From contig OY782746.1 in NCBI GenBank assembly GCA_963678095.2, positions 1,922,001-1,986,000 on the forward strand: DNA of 64,000 bases, written 5' to 3'. Shown here one piece after another: positions 50,481 through 58,375 of this stretch. Under the pieces are notes generated by a model. It ran no database searches and was not told the DNA's origin. It saw nothing but the letters and a program-made list of their open reading frames with translations. The position numbers and the translations under genes are program-made. The stretch's first letter is position 1. Every line of letters starts with the position of its first letter. This DNA is from G963678095 sp963678095. Lineage in GTDB: Bacteria > Bacillota > Negativicutes > Selenomonadales > Selenomonadaceae.

Positions 50481-51812
50481 ATGAAAGAAAGCATTTTAGG
50501 TACAGAAAAAATAGGTGTGCTGTTTTGGCGATACAGTATACCGGGCGTTGCCGCCATGTTGTTTTTGGCATTAAATACAATTGTCGATGGTTTTTTTGTC
50601 GGCAATTATGTTGGTATCAGCGGGCTCGCCAGTGTCAATATTGCCATGCCCTTTACCAGTCTGATGCTGGCGGTCTGCGTTATGGCCGGATTGGGAGCGC
50701 AGAGCATGATCGGCCGAGCGCTGGGAGGCGGAAATTCTCAGCAGGCAAAGGATGTATTTAAAACATCACTGCTTCTAGTCGGCTTTGCGGCTGCTGGGTT
50801 TGCAATGGCAGCGGCTATTTTTCCGCAATTCATTGCCCGCGTGCTGGGGGCAAATGAAGCAATTATTGCCCAGACAGCGCTCTATATCCGGTATGTAGGG
50901 ATTTTTTTGCCCTGCCTGGCCCTGATGATGGTGCTGGACTACGTTTTAAAGACGATCGGCCTGCCTATCTATGCCATGGGGGTGCTGGTAACCGCTGTTT
51001 GCTGTCATATGTTTTTTAACTGGCTGCTGATTGCCCAACTATCCATGGGGATTAAGGGGGCAGCACTGGCAACGGGCATTGCTTATACCACGGCCTTTGT
51101 TTTGGCACTGCTGCCAATTTTGCAAAAGCAAAATCGCCAGCGGTTTTTTGGAGGCGCATTTAACCTGCGGCTTGGTGGACATATCCTTTATACGGGCTCA
51201 TCGGAAGGCCTAAATGAAGCCGGTACGGGTGTGACTACGTTTTTGTTCAATTTTGTTCTGATGCGTTATGTCGGCGACAGCGGAGTGGCTGCCTTTACCG
51301 TGATCAGCTATCTGGCTTTTGGTTGTAATAATCTGCTGATCGGACTGGCGGACGGAATCGGTGCGATTGTCAGTTATAATTATGGCAGTCGCCAGTTTGC
51401 CCGGGTCAAAAAAATATTTAAATTTGGCACGGTGGCAGCCTTTAGTATTGGGGCAGTTTTGTTTTTGGGGATGGTGTTTTACAGCCGCGATGTGATCGCG
51501 CTGTTTTTGCCGGCAGGCAATGAGCGCGTCCTTGAATTTGCGGCCTATGGGGCACAGCTGTATGCGGCTGCTTTTTTGCTCAATGGCTTTAATATTGTCG
51601 CTTCCGGGTATTTTACAGCAATCGGGCAGGCTAATCATGCGGTCTGCATCGCCCTCAGTAAAGGGATTTTAGGTGTCGGGGCAGGTGTACTTATATTGCC
51701 GCTGCTGCTCGGCATCAACGGCATCTGGCTGGCGGTTCCACTGGCAGAGGGCATGGCAATGGCCTTGTCGGTGTTTTTGCTGCGGCGTCATTTTATTTGT
51801 CGCCTGCGCTGA
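50481..51812 (+). CDS. MATE family multidrug efflux transporter
   Basis: A 443-residue multidrug and toxic-compound extrusion protein with about 12 helices in two repeats; the N-terminal half begins LFWRYSIPGVAAMLFLALNT, and NYVGISGLASVNIAMP is a MATE hallmark. It probably uses a Na or H gradient. AGGTGAT fits the ATG at 50481. A hairpin lacking a T-run (CTATCTG/CAGATAG near 51839-51860) follows. Probably in the MerR operon. Confidence 0.9.
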   Translation: MKESILGTEKIGVLFWRYSIPGVAAMLFLALNTIVDGFFVGNYVGISGLASVNIAMPFTSLMLAVCVMAGLGAQSMIGRALGGGNSQQAKDVFKTSLLLVGFAAAGFAMAAAIFPQFIARVLGANEAIIAQTALYIRYVGIFLPCLALMMVLDYVLKTIGLPIYAMGVLVTAVCCHMFFNWLLIAQLSMGIKGAALATGIAYTTAFVLALLPILQKQNRQRFFGGAFNLRLGGHILYTGSSEGLNEAGTGVTTFLFNFVLMRYVGDSGVAAFTVISYLAFGCNNLLIGLADGIGAIVSYNYGSRQFARVKKIFKFGTVAAFSIGAVLFLGMVFYSRDVIALFLPAGNERVLEFAAYGAQLYAAAFLLNGFNIVASGYFTAIGQANHAVCIALSKGILGVGAGVLILPLLLGINGIWLAVPLAEGMAMALSVFLLRRHFICRLR

Positions 51813-52021
51813 CAACAACTATGGAATAAAAAAATATGCTATCTGACCCCTGCCAGATAGGACGAAAGGTCATTATTTTCTGCCACGTTGCATGATAAAG
51901 TATAAAGTACATGTTATTATGCAAAATTATATCATGTTGGCAGGAACCTGGATGAAATAACGGCGGGCACTGAAGTGTGTCTACTGGTTTGGTGTTTGGG
52001 TAAAGTGGAGGGGAATCGGGT

Positions 52022-53095
52022 ATGGCAAAAATGGTTGCAGTGGAACAGCTTGTGCCGGGGGATATTCTTTCGGATGCAGTGCTGTCGATGGCAGGAAAAG
52101 TTCTGCTTGGCAAGGATATTGAATTGACGGCAAGGCATATTTCCTTGCTCAACACCTGGGATATAAAAAACGTTTTTGTTGATATGCCAGCGGGAGAAGA
52201 ATCGCCGGCTGCGGAGCCAATGCCAGCAGAGCCGGAAATGACTGGTGATGGCGATGATATGTCATATCTGATGTCAGAAAAATACGCTGCATTTGCCCAG
52301 CAGTATGATGGGATTGTGACCAATACGGTACAGTCGTTTGATATAATCCGTCAGCAACGGATTATACCGGTTGCGCATTTGAAAAATACCGCTGGCGGCA
52401 TCTATTCCTCTATTGACGACAATGGCCTTGAGATGATGAATTATCTGCTGGCGGAAGATGATCAGATAGCAGATGTGATTTCAAGACATGCGGTGATGGT
52501 GGCCTATTTTTCGAGCATTATTGCCCGGCAACTGAAATGGGCGGAGAAGGATATCGTTGGGGTAGCTCTGGCCAGCCTGCTGCATGATATCGGGGATCTT
52601 GTCACGAGTGATTCGAAGCGGCAGCTTCACCTTGCTGAAACGGCTGGCTTATTAAAGACAGCCGTGGGGGTACCGGCTGAAGTTATTTTAGGAATCATCC
52701 AGCATCGGGAGCGGGTCAACGGCAGTGGTGTTCCCAAAGGCTCAAAAGGGGAAGCCATTCATCCCTATGCCAAGGTGATTGCAGTGGCGGATTTGTTCCA
52801 TAATTCGGCGTACAGCCTGAGCGGGTCGAACCCGTTTCCCGTCCTCGACCAGTTGACCCAGGAAATGTATGGGAAATTCGATACGGGAATCTGTCAGCAG
52901 TTTATCGCCCGGGTCAAGGACAGCCTTTTGCTCAACCGGATTGTGCTATCGGATGGACGTAAGGCGGAGATCATCTTTTTTAACCGCAGCAGCTATACGC
53001 TGCCGGTGGTGCGAATCGGTGAAAATGAAATTATTGATTTGGCGAAACACCCGGAATTGTCAATTCGGCAGATTTTGGCACCGATGCGAAGCTGA
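52022..53095 (+). CDS. Degenerate HD-GYP domain protein
   Basis: A 357-residue protein. The N-terminal 60 residues resemble the DUF3391-like region seen in front of HD-GYP domains, followed by an acidic, Pro/Ala-rich linker (about 60-80). The HD site is intact (LLHDIGDL, about residue 188), but the GYP signature HHExxDGxGYP reads QHRERVNGSGVPKG (about 228-241), with H, D and Y changed. c-di-GMP hydrolysis is therefore doubtful; it may act as a binding protein. Start ATG after GGAGGGG. Confidence 0.85.
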   Translation: MAKMVAVEQLVPGDILSDAVLSMAGKVLLGKDIELTARHISLLNTWDIKNVFVDMPAGEESPAAEPMPAEPEMTGDGDDMSYLMSEKYAAFAQQYDGIVTNTVQSFDIIRQQRIIPVAHLKNTAGGIYSSIDDNGLEMMNYLLAEDDQIADVISRHAVMVAYFSSIIARQLKWAEKDIVGVALASLLHDIGDLVTSDSKRQLHLAETAGLLKTAVGVPAEVILGIIQHRERVNGSGVPKGSKGEAIHPYAKVIAVADLFHNSAYSLSGSNPFPVLDQLTQEMYGKFDTGICQQFIARVKDSLLLNRIVLSDGRKAEIIFFNRSSYTLPVVRIGENEIIDLAKHPELSIRQILAPMRS

Positions 53096-53124
53096 TCTTG
53101 TATAGTAGATAATAGTAGATAAAT

Positions 53125-53167
53125 AAAGAGCTGTCACACATCAAAAGATGGTGTGACAGCTTTTTTG
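53125..53167. terminator. Terminator between convergent genes
   Basis: AGCTGTCACAC with GTGTGACAGCT (53129-53139, 53151-53161), A-run before and T-run after. Confidence 0.9.
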
Positions 53168-53171
53168 CTTG

Positions 53172-53498
53172 CTATGAAATTGCCGCAATTGCGCGATACA
53201 TGTGTATGCTTTCGTGGGCCATTAATTTGTAGGTTTCGCCACAGGTAAGTCTGTCTTCGGCATGAAGGGCAAAGAAATCCACCCGGTCAAATTCGCCGTC
53301 GGCTTTCAGATGCAGCAACCGGGTATGACCATCGCGGGCCTTATCCCAGGCAATATCGCCGGCATCAAGAAAGTTACTGGCCTTGTCGAAATCGCTTTGC
53401 CGTGCTGACTGCATCGCCTGCAGGTAGAGTGAATTTGCTTCATCAATAGCTGACAGCATCTGAAAAGAAATATCTTCCGAAGTCTTAGTTTGTTCCAT
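53172..53498 (-). CDS. PTS lactose/cellobiose-type IIA protein, orphan
   Basis: A 108-residue all-helical protein matching PTS EIIA of the lactose/cellobiose family: ISFQMLSAIDEANSLYLQAM opens the three-helix bundle, and LHAEDRLT contains the His that would accept phosphate. No IIB, IIC or glycosidase gene is near, so it may serve a distant permease or act in regulation. AAAAAGGAG precedes the ATG at 53498; the frame continues upstream to 53693 but lacks codon-like sequence. Confidence 0.78.
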   Translation of the reverse strand: MEQTKTSEDISFQMLSAIDEANSLYLQAMQSARQSDFDKASNFLDAGDIAWDKARDGHTRLLHLKADGEFDRVDFFALHAEDRLTCGETYKLMAHESIHMYRAIAAIS

Positions 53499-53740
53499 AA
53501 AAAAGTTCTCCTTTTTGCGCAGCCTGAATGGCTGCATTTTCTTAATCAGGCAGCATTCTTCTATGCCCGATGATGGGATACAGGGGAAATTCGTTAAAAG
53601 TCCGTTGTCTGGCGCTGGCCTGTTTTTTATACAGGTGTCGTTGATAGAAATTATGTAGACTGGAGCCGGCCCTCCTTTCGCTGCATGTGGCAAGAATAGG
53701 ATCCCTCCGGGATATCTTTCTTCAGATTATAACGAGAAAA
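53499..53740 (-). promoter_or_regulatory. Promoter and long leader of the PTS IIA gene
   Basis: On the minus strand TTGAAA (15 bases) TATAAT near 53740-53714 would start a leader of about 210 bases. It can form several hairpins: ATCCC/GGGAT, GGAG/CTCC, CCTGT/ACAGG and GCAGCC/GGCTGC just before the ribosome site. No known riboswitch was recognised. The rest of the gene-free stretch (53741-53995) is AT-rich and holds the repeats at 53827-53864. Confidence 0.4.
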
Positions 53741-53826
53741 GAAATTTTTCAATAGGTATTTTTATAAAATTCATAAAATACTTATTTCACAAACTTATTC
53801 TTCCTTTTATGCCTATTACTGTCGGT

Positions 53827-53864
53827 AAAAATGCATAATATTGGCAGCAAAAATGCATAATATT
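53827..53864 (+). repeat. Two 16-bp direct repeats upstream of the C_GCAxxG_C_C gene
   Basis: AAAAATGCATAATATT occurs at 53827-53842 and 53849-53864, exactly 22 bases apart (two helix turns), in the promoter region of the gene at 53996. Candidate regulator binding sites. Confidence 0.65.
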
Positions 53865-53995
53865 ACCATATTAAAAATAAGATTACATAAAAGGAAATTT
53901 AATGATTTCTTGATTTTTTATCGTGTGATATAATGTGTTAAATTTGTGATGCAGCAAAAAAAATGATATCATATGGCTGCGCAGGAGGGGTTATT

Positions 53996-54430
53996 ATGAG
54001 CAAAAACACAGAAAAAGCAAAAGAATTTTTTGATCAGGGATCAAACTGCTGTCAGGCGGTTGTCGGGGTGTTTGCCGAAAAATATGGCTTGCCGGTTGAG
54101 TCGGTGCTGCGCTTGGCTGGCGGAATGGGCGGCGGGGTGCAGTCTGGCGAAATCTGCGGCGTTGTGTCTGGTGGGGCTATGGTCGTTGGGCTGAAATATG
54201 GCAGCGGAACACTCGATGCGGCGGCGAAAAAGCAGTGTGGAGAAAAGACGAAAGAGTTTATCCAGCGCTTTTGTCAGCTTCAGGGGGGAATAACCTGCCG
54301 TGATTTGCTCGGCTATGATCTTTCAACGGCAGACGGACAGCGCCGCAAACGCGAACAGCCGGGACATGCTCCTGTTTGTTATGAGCTGGTAGCTGCCTCT
54401 GTTTCGCTATTAGAGGAACTTGGCTACTAA
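53996..54430 (+). CDS. C_GCAxxG_C_C family (redox-active) protein
   Basis: A 144-residue Cys-rich protein of PF09719 type: GSNCCQAVVGVFAEKYG near the N-terminus, GGMGGGVQSGEICGVVSGG in the middle, then Cys in QCGE, RFCQ, TCRD and VCYEL. The conserved Cys suggest redox or metal binding, but the function is unproven. GGAGGGG precedes the ATG at 53996. A pair of direct repeats lies in its promoter region. Confidence 0.85.
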   Translation: MSKNTEKAKEFFDQGSNCCQAVVGVFAEKYGLPVESVLRLAGGMGGGVQSGEICGVVSGGAMVVGLKYGSGTLDAAAKKQCGEKTKEFIQRFCQLQGGITCRDLLGYDLSTADGQRRKREQPGHAPVCYELVAASVSLLEELGY

Positions 54431-54483
54431 TGGAGAATGCGATCACGGTACTGAATTAAATTTTGATAAAAGGACCGTTTAAA

Positions 54484-56205
54484 ATGGAGCAGTATAAAAA
54501 AAGCAAGGGTGCCCTGCTGGCTGGCGATATAGACCGGGAAGAAATTCTGCGCAGTATTTCTGTCGATATAGAAAGATCATGTCCGGAAAAAGCCGTCGAG
54601 CAGGTGCAGCTGCTGCTTGACGCGAACCGTAACGATGTCGATGCGCTGTACCTGCTGTCAGTGGCAAAGCTTGCACTTGGCAAGGACAAGGAAGCGGCGG
54701 ATGCGGCGAGGCAGGTTATCGCCTTAAATTCCAAATGTTTTGCCGCCTATCTGACCGTGGCATATTTTTATAAAAAAACGCAACAGTTGCAGCAGCAGCT
54801 GTTGATTTTGCAGCAGCTGGTGGATTATGCGGAGACGCTTTGCGGTCGTCCGCCGGTAAATGAAATCGTGAGCCGTGCCTGGCGCGAATTGGCCGGCGGA
54901 CATGTAAGGCTCGGAAATATTGACCAGTGCAAGCAGGCATATCTGAAAGCCGGCCTGACAGCGGTGAGCGAAGAGCAGCGCTGGTACGATTATAGCAGTT
55001 ATCTGATGTGCACGAATTATGATGCGAAGTTAAATAATCACCAGATGTTGGCTGAACACCAAAAATACAACGCGTTTTTTCATTCACTGCTGCCGCTTGC
55101 CAAGCGAAATCATCCGGCAAGGGGGAAAATCCGCATTGGCTATATATCTCCGGATTTTTGCCAGCATGTAGTGATATATTTTGCCTATTCACTGTTGCAT
55201 AACTATGACCGGAATTCTTTTGAGGTTTACTGTTACCGGAAAGGGCCGGAGGATGACGGTACGCGCCAGCTGATGGGCAGCGGCACTATTTGGCGTGATA
55301 TATCAGGTCTTTCTTCAAAAAAGGCAGCCCAGTTGGTACAGCAGGATGAAATTGATATCCTGGTGGAACTGGCCGGGCATACGGCGAATAATTGTCTGCC
55401 AGTGCTGGCCTATAAACCGGCACCGGTTCAGCTTTGCGGCATAGGGTACTTTAATACGACGGGATTAAAGGCGGTCGATTATTTTTTGACGGATAACTAT
55501 GTCGATCCTCCCGGAGCGTCTGACGAGTTTTTTTCTGAGAAACTTCTGCGACTGAGCAGGACACACTGGTGTTATACCAAACGGATCGAGGCTCCGGCAT
55601 GCGGTCCGGCCCCTTGCCGAAAAAACGGTTATATTACCTTTTGCTGTTTCAATAATTTTGCGAAAGTCACCGATCAGGTCCTTGGGCTGTGGGCTGAAAT
55701 TATGGGGTTGGTCCCAAAATCTCGCCTTATTTTGAAAAATGCTGCGTTTGGCAATATGTATGCCCGTCTGCATATTTTGCAAAGATTGGGAAAAGCCGGT
55801 CTTGATTTGCTACGGGTGGAATTCAGAACGGCTACGGTGACACATATGAGCGAGTACCGGGAAATGGATATTGCGCTTGATACCGCGCCTTATGTTGGCG
55901 GGGCAACTACCTGTGAGGCTTTATATATGGGAGTTCCGGTAATCACCCTTAGGGGCGAGCGCCATGGAGCGCGATTTGGAGTGAGCATACTCGAAAACAT
56001 TGGCTTTTCTGAGTGGATCGCACAAGACGAGGCGCAGTATATTGAAAAAGCTGTGCAATTAGCGGGTGAGACTGCGTTTTTAGACCAACTGCACCGGGGC
56101 GAACTGCGAGAGCGAATGGAATCATCGCCACTGATGGATGCTGGGCTTTATATGCAGGATTTAGAAAGAGCCTATAAAGAAATATGGAACAACAGGGCTC
56201 ATTAA
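54484..56205 (+). CDS. TPR - SPINDLY/OGT-type glycosyltransferase
   Basis: A 573-residue protein. Residues about 20-190 are TPR-like helices; the rest is a GT41 (O-GlcNAc transferase/SPINDLY) catalytic domain. Visible hallmarks: RIGYISPDFCQHVV (with the catalytic-site His), ELAGHTANNCLPVLAYKPAPVQ, FCCFNNFAKVTDQVLGLW (Lys contacting UDP), and VGGATTCEALYMGVPVITL. Likely O-glycosylates protein Ser/Thr in the cytoplasm; bacterial relatives often modify flagellins, though no flagellar gene is here. Start at ATG 54484 (AAAAGGA), not TTG 54463. Confidence 0.88.
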   Translation: MEQYKKSKGALLAGDIDREEILRSISVDIERSCPEKAVEQVQLLLDANRNDVDALYLLSVAKLALGKDKEAADAARQVIALNSKCFAAYLTVAYFYKKTQQLQQQLLILQQLVDYAETLCGRPPVNEIVSRAWRELAGGHVRLGNIDQCKQAYLKAGLTAVSEEQRWYDYSSYLMCTNYDAKLNNHQMLAEHQKYNAFFHSLLPLAKRNHPARGKIRIGYISPDFCQHVVIYFAYSLLHNYDRNSFEVYCYRKGPEDDGTRQLMGSGTIWRDISGLSSKKAAQLVQQDEIDILVELAGHTANNCLPVLAYKPAPVQLCGIGYFNTTGLKAVDYFLTDNYVDPPGASDEFFSEKLLRLSRTHWCYTKRIEAPACGPAPCRKNGYITFCCFNNFAKVTDQVLGLWAEIMGLVPKSRLILKNAAFGNMYARLHILQRLGKAGLDLLRVEFRTATVTHMSEYREMDIALDTAPYVGGATTCEALYMGVPVITLRGERHGARFGVSILENIGFSEWIAQDEAQYIEKAVQLAGETAFLDQLHRGELRERMESSPLMDAGLYMQDLERAYKEIWNNRAH

Positions 56206-56223
56206 TAAAATGGTATTTATTGT

Positions 56224-56322
56224 ATGATAAAAGATTTCAATGATTGGCAGGAAAGTAACTGGTTAACAAAGAATGTCCCTTCTTATGAGTTTGAAGAACT
56301 TATAACTTATTATCTGAATTAA
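56224..56322 (+). CDS. Possible 32-residue small protein
   Basis: An ATG at 56224 opens a 32-codon frame ending with TAA at 56320-56322, 12 bases before the EAL gene. The product is acidic with many aromatic residues (begins MIKDFNDWQESNW). No good ribosome site precedes it. It could be a real small protein, a coupling ORF or a remnant. Confidence 0.3.
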   Translation: MIKDFNDWQESNWLTKNVPSYEFEELITYYLN

Positions 56323-56334
56323 AAGGAGAAGAGT

Positions 56335-57765
56335 ATGGCGGTTTATGAAGCGCTGAAAAAAAAGGGAAAAAAATTGGAACCTGAATATTATACAGAAAAT
56401 CCGGCAGAACTTTTGGCGATTTTGCGCCAGGAAAGCAAGGCGAAGGATGAATTGATTCTGCGTCTTCAGGGAGAACTCAGGCGAAAACTCGAGTTTGATG
56501 AACTCACGGGGATCTACAATCGCAATACCTTTTGCCGCAAAGTGCGGGAATTACTGCAGGAGCAGGAAGCAGAAGAGTTTGTACTGGTGCGGATGGACAT
56601 TGAGCATTTTAAACTGATCAATGACCTGTATGGTGAGGCGGAAGGAAACCGCCTGCTGGTGTATATTGCCGAAGGGCTGGAAGCCTTTCGCGCAGAGTAT
56701 TTTGTTTATGGAAGAATGTATGCCGATAATTTCGTTATTTGCTGTCCGGCACGTGGCAGTGCACATATGGATTTTATCAAAAACATGCAAATACATATGC
56801 AGGGATCAATGCCTGCGCATGACGTCGTCATAAAGTTTGGCCTTTATTATGTGACTAACAGGGAATTATCCATCAGCTTTATGTGTGACCGCGCCGATCA
56901 GGCGGTGAAACAGATTAAGGGGAAAGAGCTTCAGTCCTACAATGTGTATCAGGGGAATCTGCGCCGGACGATGATGCAGGAAAAGGAAATTCTTGCGGAA
57001 ATGAACGATGCCCTGGAACAGGGTCAGTTTAAGCTTTATCTGCAGCCGCAGTATGATCTGCAAACGGAAAATATTGTGGGGGCGGAGGCTCTGGTACGTT
57101 GGGACCACCCAGTCAAGGGCCTGATTGGTCCGGAGGTATTCCTGCCAGTCTTTGAACGAACCGGATTTATTGTCAAACTCGATGAGTATTTGTGGGAGTC
57201 CGCCTGTCGGTTGCTTAAAAAATGGGCGGGTGATGGCTTGAACCCGGGTCCACTGGCGGTGAATATCTCTCGCCTTGATTTGTACCGGACGGATTTATGT
57301 GATATATTATTGGATCTTGTGGAAAAATACGATCTTGAACCAGCCCGGCTCCAATTAGAAATCACGGAAAATTCCTATACGGAAAATCCCCGCCAAATTA
57401 TAGAGGTGACCAAAGAGCTAAAATCGTGTGGTTTTAGAATTCTGCTCGATGATTTTGGCAGCGGCTATACATCGCTGGAGATGATAAAAGATGTACTGGT
57501 CGATATCTTAAAGATTGATTTATATTTTTTGAAAACGTATGCGTCTTCCTATGAGGGGGATGTAAGTCTGCGGGCATTTATGCGGACGGCTGACCAGTTA
57601 GGGTTGGTCATCATGGCGGAAGGCGTCGAAAATACAGCCCAGGCCAGTTTCTTGCGGGATCTTGGCTGTCGGCAGGCGCAGGGCTATTATTATGCCAAGC
57701 CGATGCCTGTCGAAGAATATGAACGATTGTTGGCGGGGGTGCCTAAGGGCAGGATGCTTAATTGA
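56335..57765 (+). CDS. Degenerate GGDEF - EAL protein (c-di-GMP phosphodiesterase)
   Basis: A 476-residue cytoplasmic protein. After a short coiled coil, a GGDEF fold is present (FDELTGIYNRNTF), but the active-site loop reads YADNF instead of GGDEF, so it cannot be a normal cyclase. The EAL domain looks complete: EALVRWDHP (about residue 250), ITENSYTE, DDFGSGYTSL, LKIDLYF and EGVENTAQ. It should degrade c-di-GMP, with the GGDEF part perhaps sensing GTP. AAAAGGAG precedes the ATG. Confidence 0.9.
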   Translation: MAVYEALKKKGKKLEPEYYTENPAELLAILRQESKAKDELILRLQGELRRKLEFDELTGIYNRNTFCRKVRELLQEQEAEEFVLVRMDIEHFKLINDLYGEAEGNRLLVYIAEGLEAFRAEYFVYGRMYADNFVICCPARGSAHMDFIKNMQIHMQGSMPAHDVVIKFGLYYVTNRELSISFMCDRADQAVKQIKGKELQSYNVYQGNLRRTMMQEKEILAEMNDALEQGQFKLYLQPQYDLQTENIVGAEALVRWDHPVKGLIGPEVFLPVFERTGFIVKLDEYLWESACRLLKKWAGDGLNPGPLAVNISRLDLYRTDLCDILLDLVEKYDLEPARLQLEITENSYTENPRQIIEVTKELKSCGFRILLDDFGSGYTSLEMIKDVLVDILKIDLYFLKTYASSYEGDVSLRAFMRTADQLGLVIMAEGVENTAQASFLRDLGCRQAQGYYYAKPMPVEEYERLLAGVPKGRMLN

Positions 57766-57788
57766 CAATATCATTTTGCGAAATATTT

Positions 57789-57836
57789 ATATAGATAAAA
57801 TAGAAGCCGCCTGGAGCGGCTTTTTTTATCTATATA
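57789..57836 (+). terminator. Rho-independent terminator
   Basis: Inner stem AAGCCGC/GCGGCTT, outer ATAGATAAA/TTTATCTAT, with T-run between. Confidence 0.88.
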
Positions 57837-58099
57837 AATAAGTATTGCTTTTTAACAGGATAAATGTGTTTTTGGAAAAGATGATGTAGCCAGTCGTATT
57901 TTGGGGTAGGGAAAGAGGAAATGTCTACAGAGTGTTCATGGCGAGTGTACAACGGGAAAGCTGAAGATTCTTTGGAGACAAACAAAAAAAGTTATAATAG
58001 GCAATATGTTTGCCTGTGATAGAAAAATATATGTAAAGTTGTAATTTGAAGATAAAATAGGGAAAAATAAACTTGCTATGTGTACATATGGAATGGATT

Positions 58100-58176
58100 C
58101 ATTTACCAATAATGTCCTTGACAAAAGGACAAATGGTAAGAAAATACTTGACAAAATATTGGTAAATGTATAACAT
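58100..58176 (+). promoter_or_regulatory. Promoter and repeated operator of the OPT transporter gene
   Basis: TTGACA (58148-58153), 17 bases, TAACAT (58171-58176). CATTTACCAATA (58100-58111) and TATTGGTAAATG (58157-58168, within the spacer) form a perfect 12-bp inverted repeat; ATGGTAA at 58133-58139 is another half site, and CTTGACAAAA occurs at 58117 and 58147. The rest of the gene-free stretch 57837-58375 holds a weaker promoter-like TTGGAG/TATAAT at 57972-57998 and no credible ORF. Confidence 0.65.
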
Positions 58177-58375
58177 ATAGCTTAAGTTTAGAAAATTGTA
58201 TTTGATTTTGGGCAGCGTTGCTCTATGTCGACAGGTGCGATAGGGGTAATGCTCTTTTAATGCTTATTTGTTGAAAATTCAATAAACAAAGCAAATTAAA
58301 CTGAGGCAGGTGATAAGGCAAATAGCAATTTTCAATAGCGGACTAAATACATATTTACATGAAAAGGAGATTATG

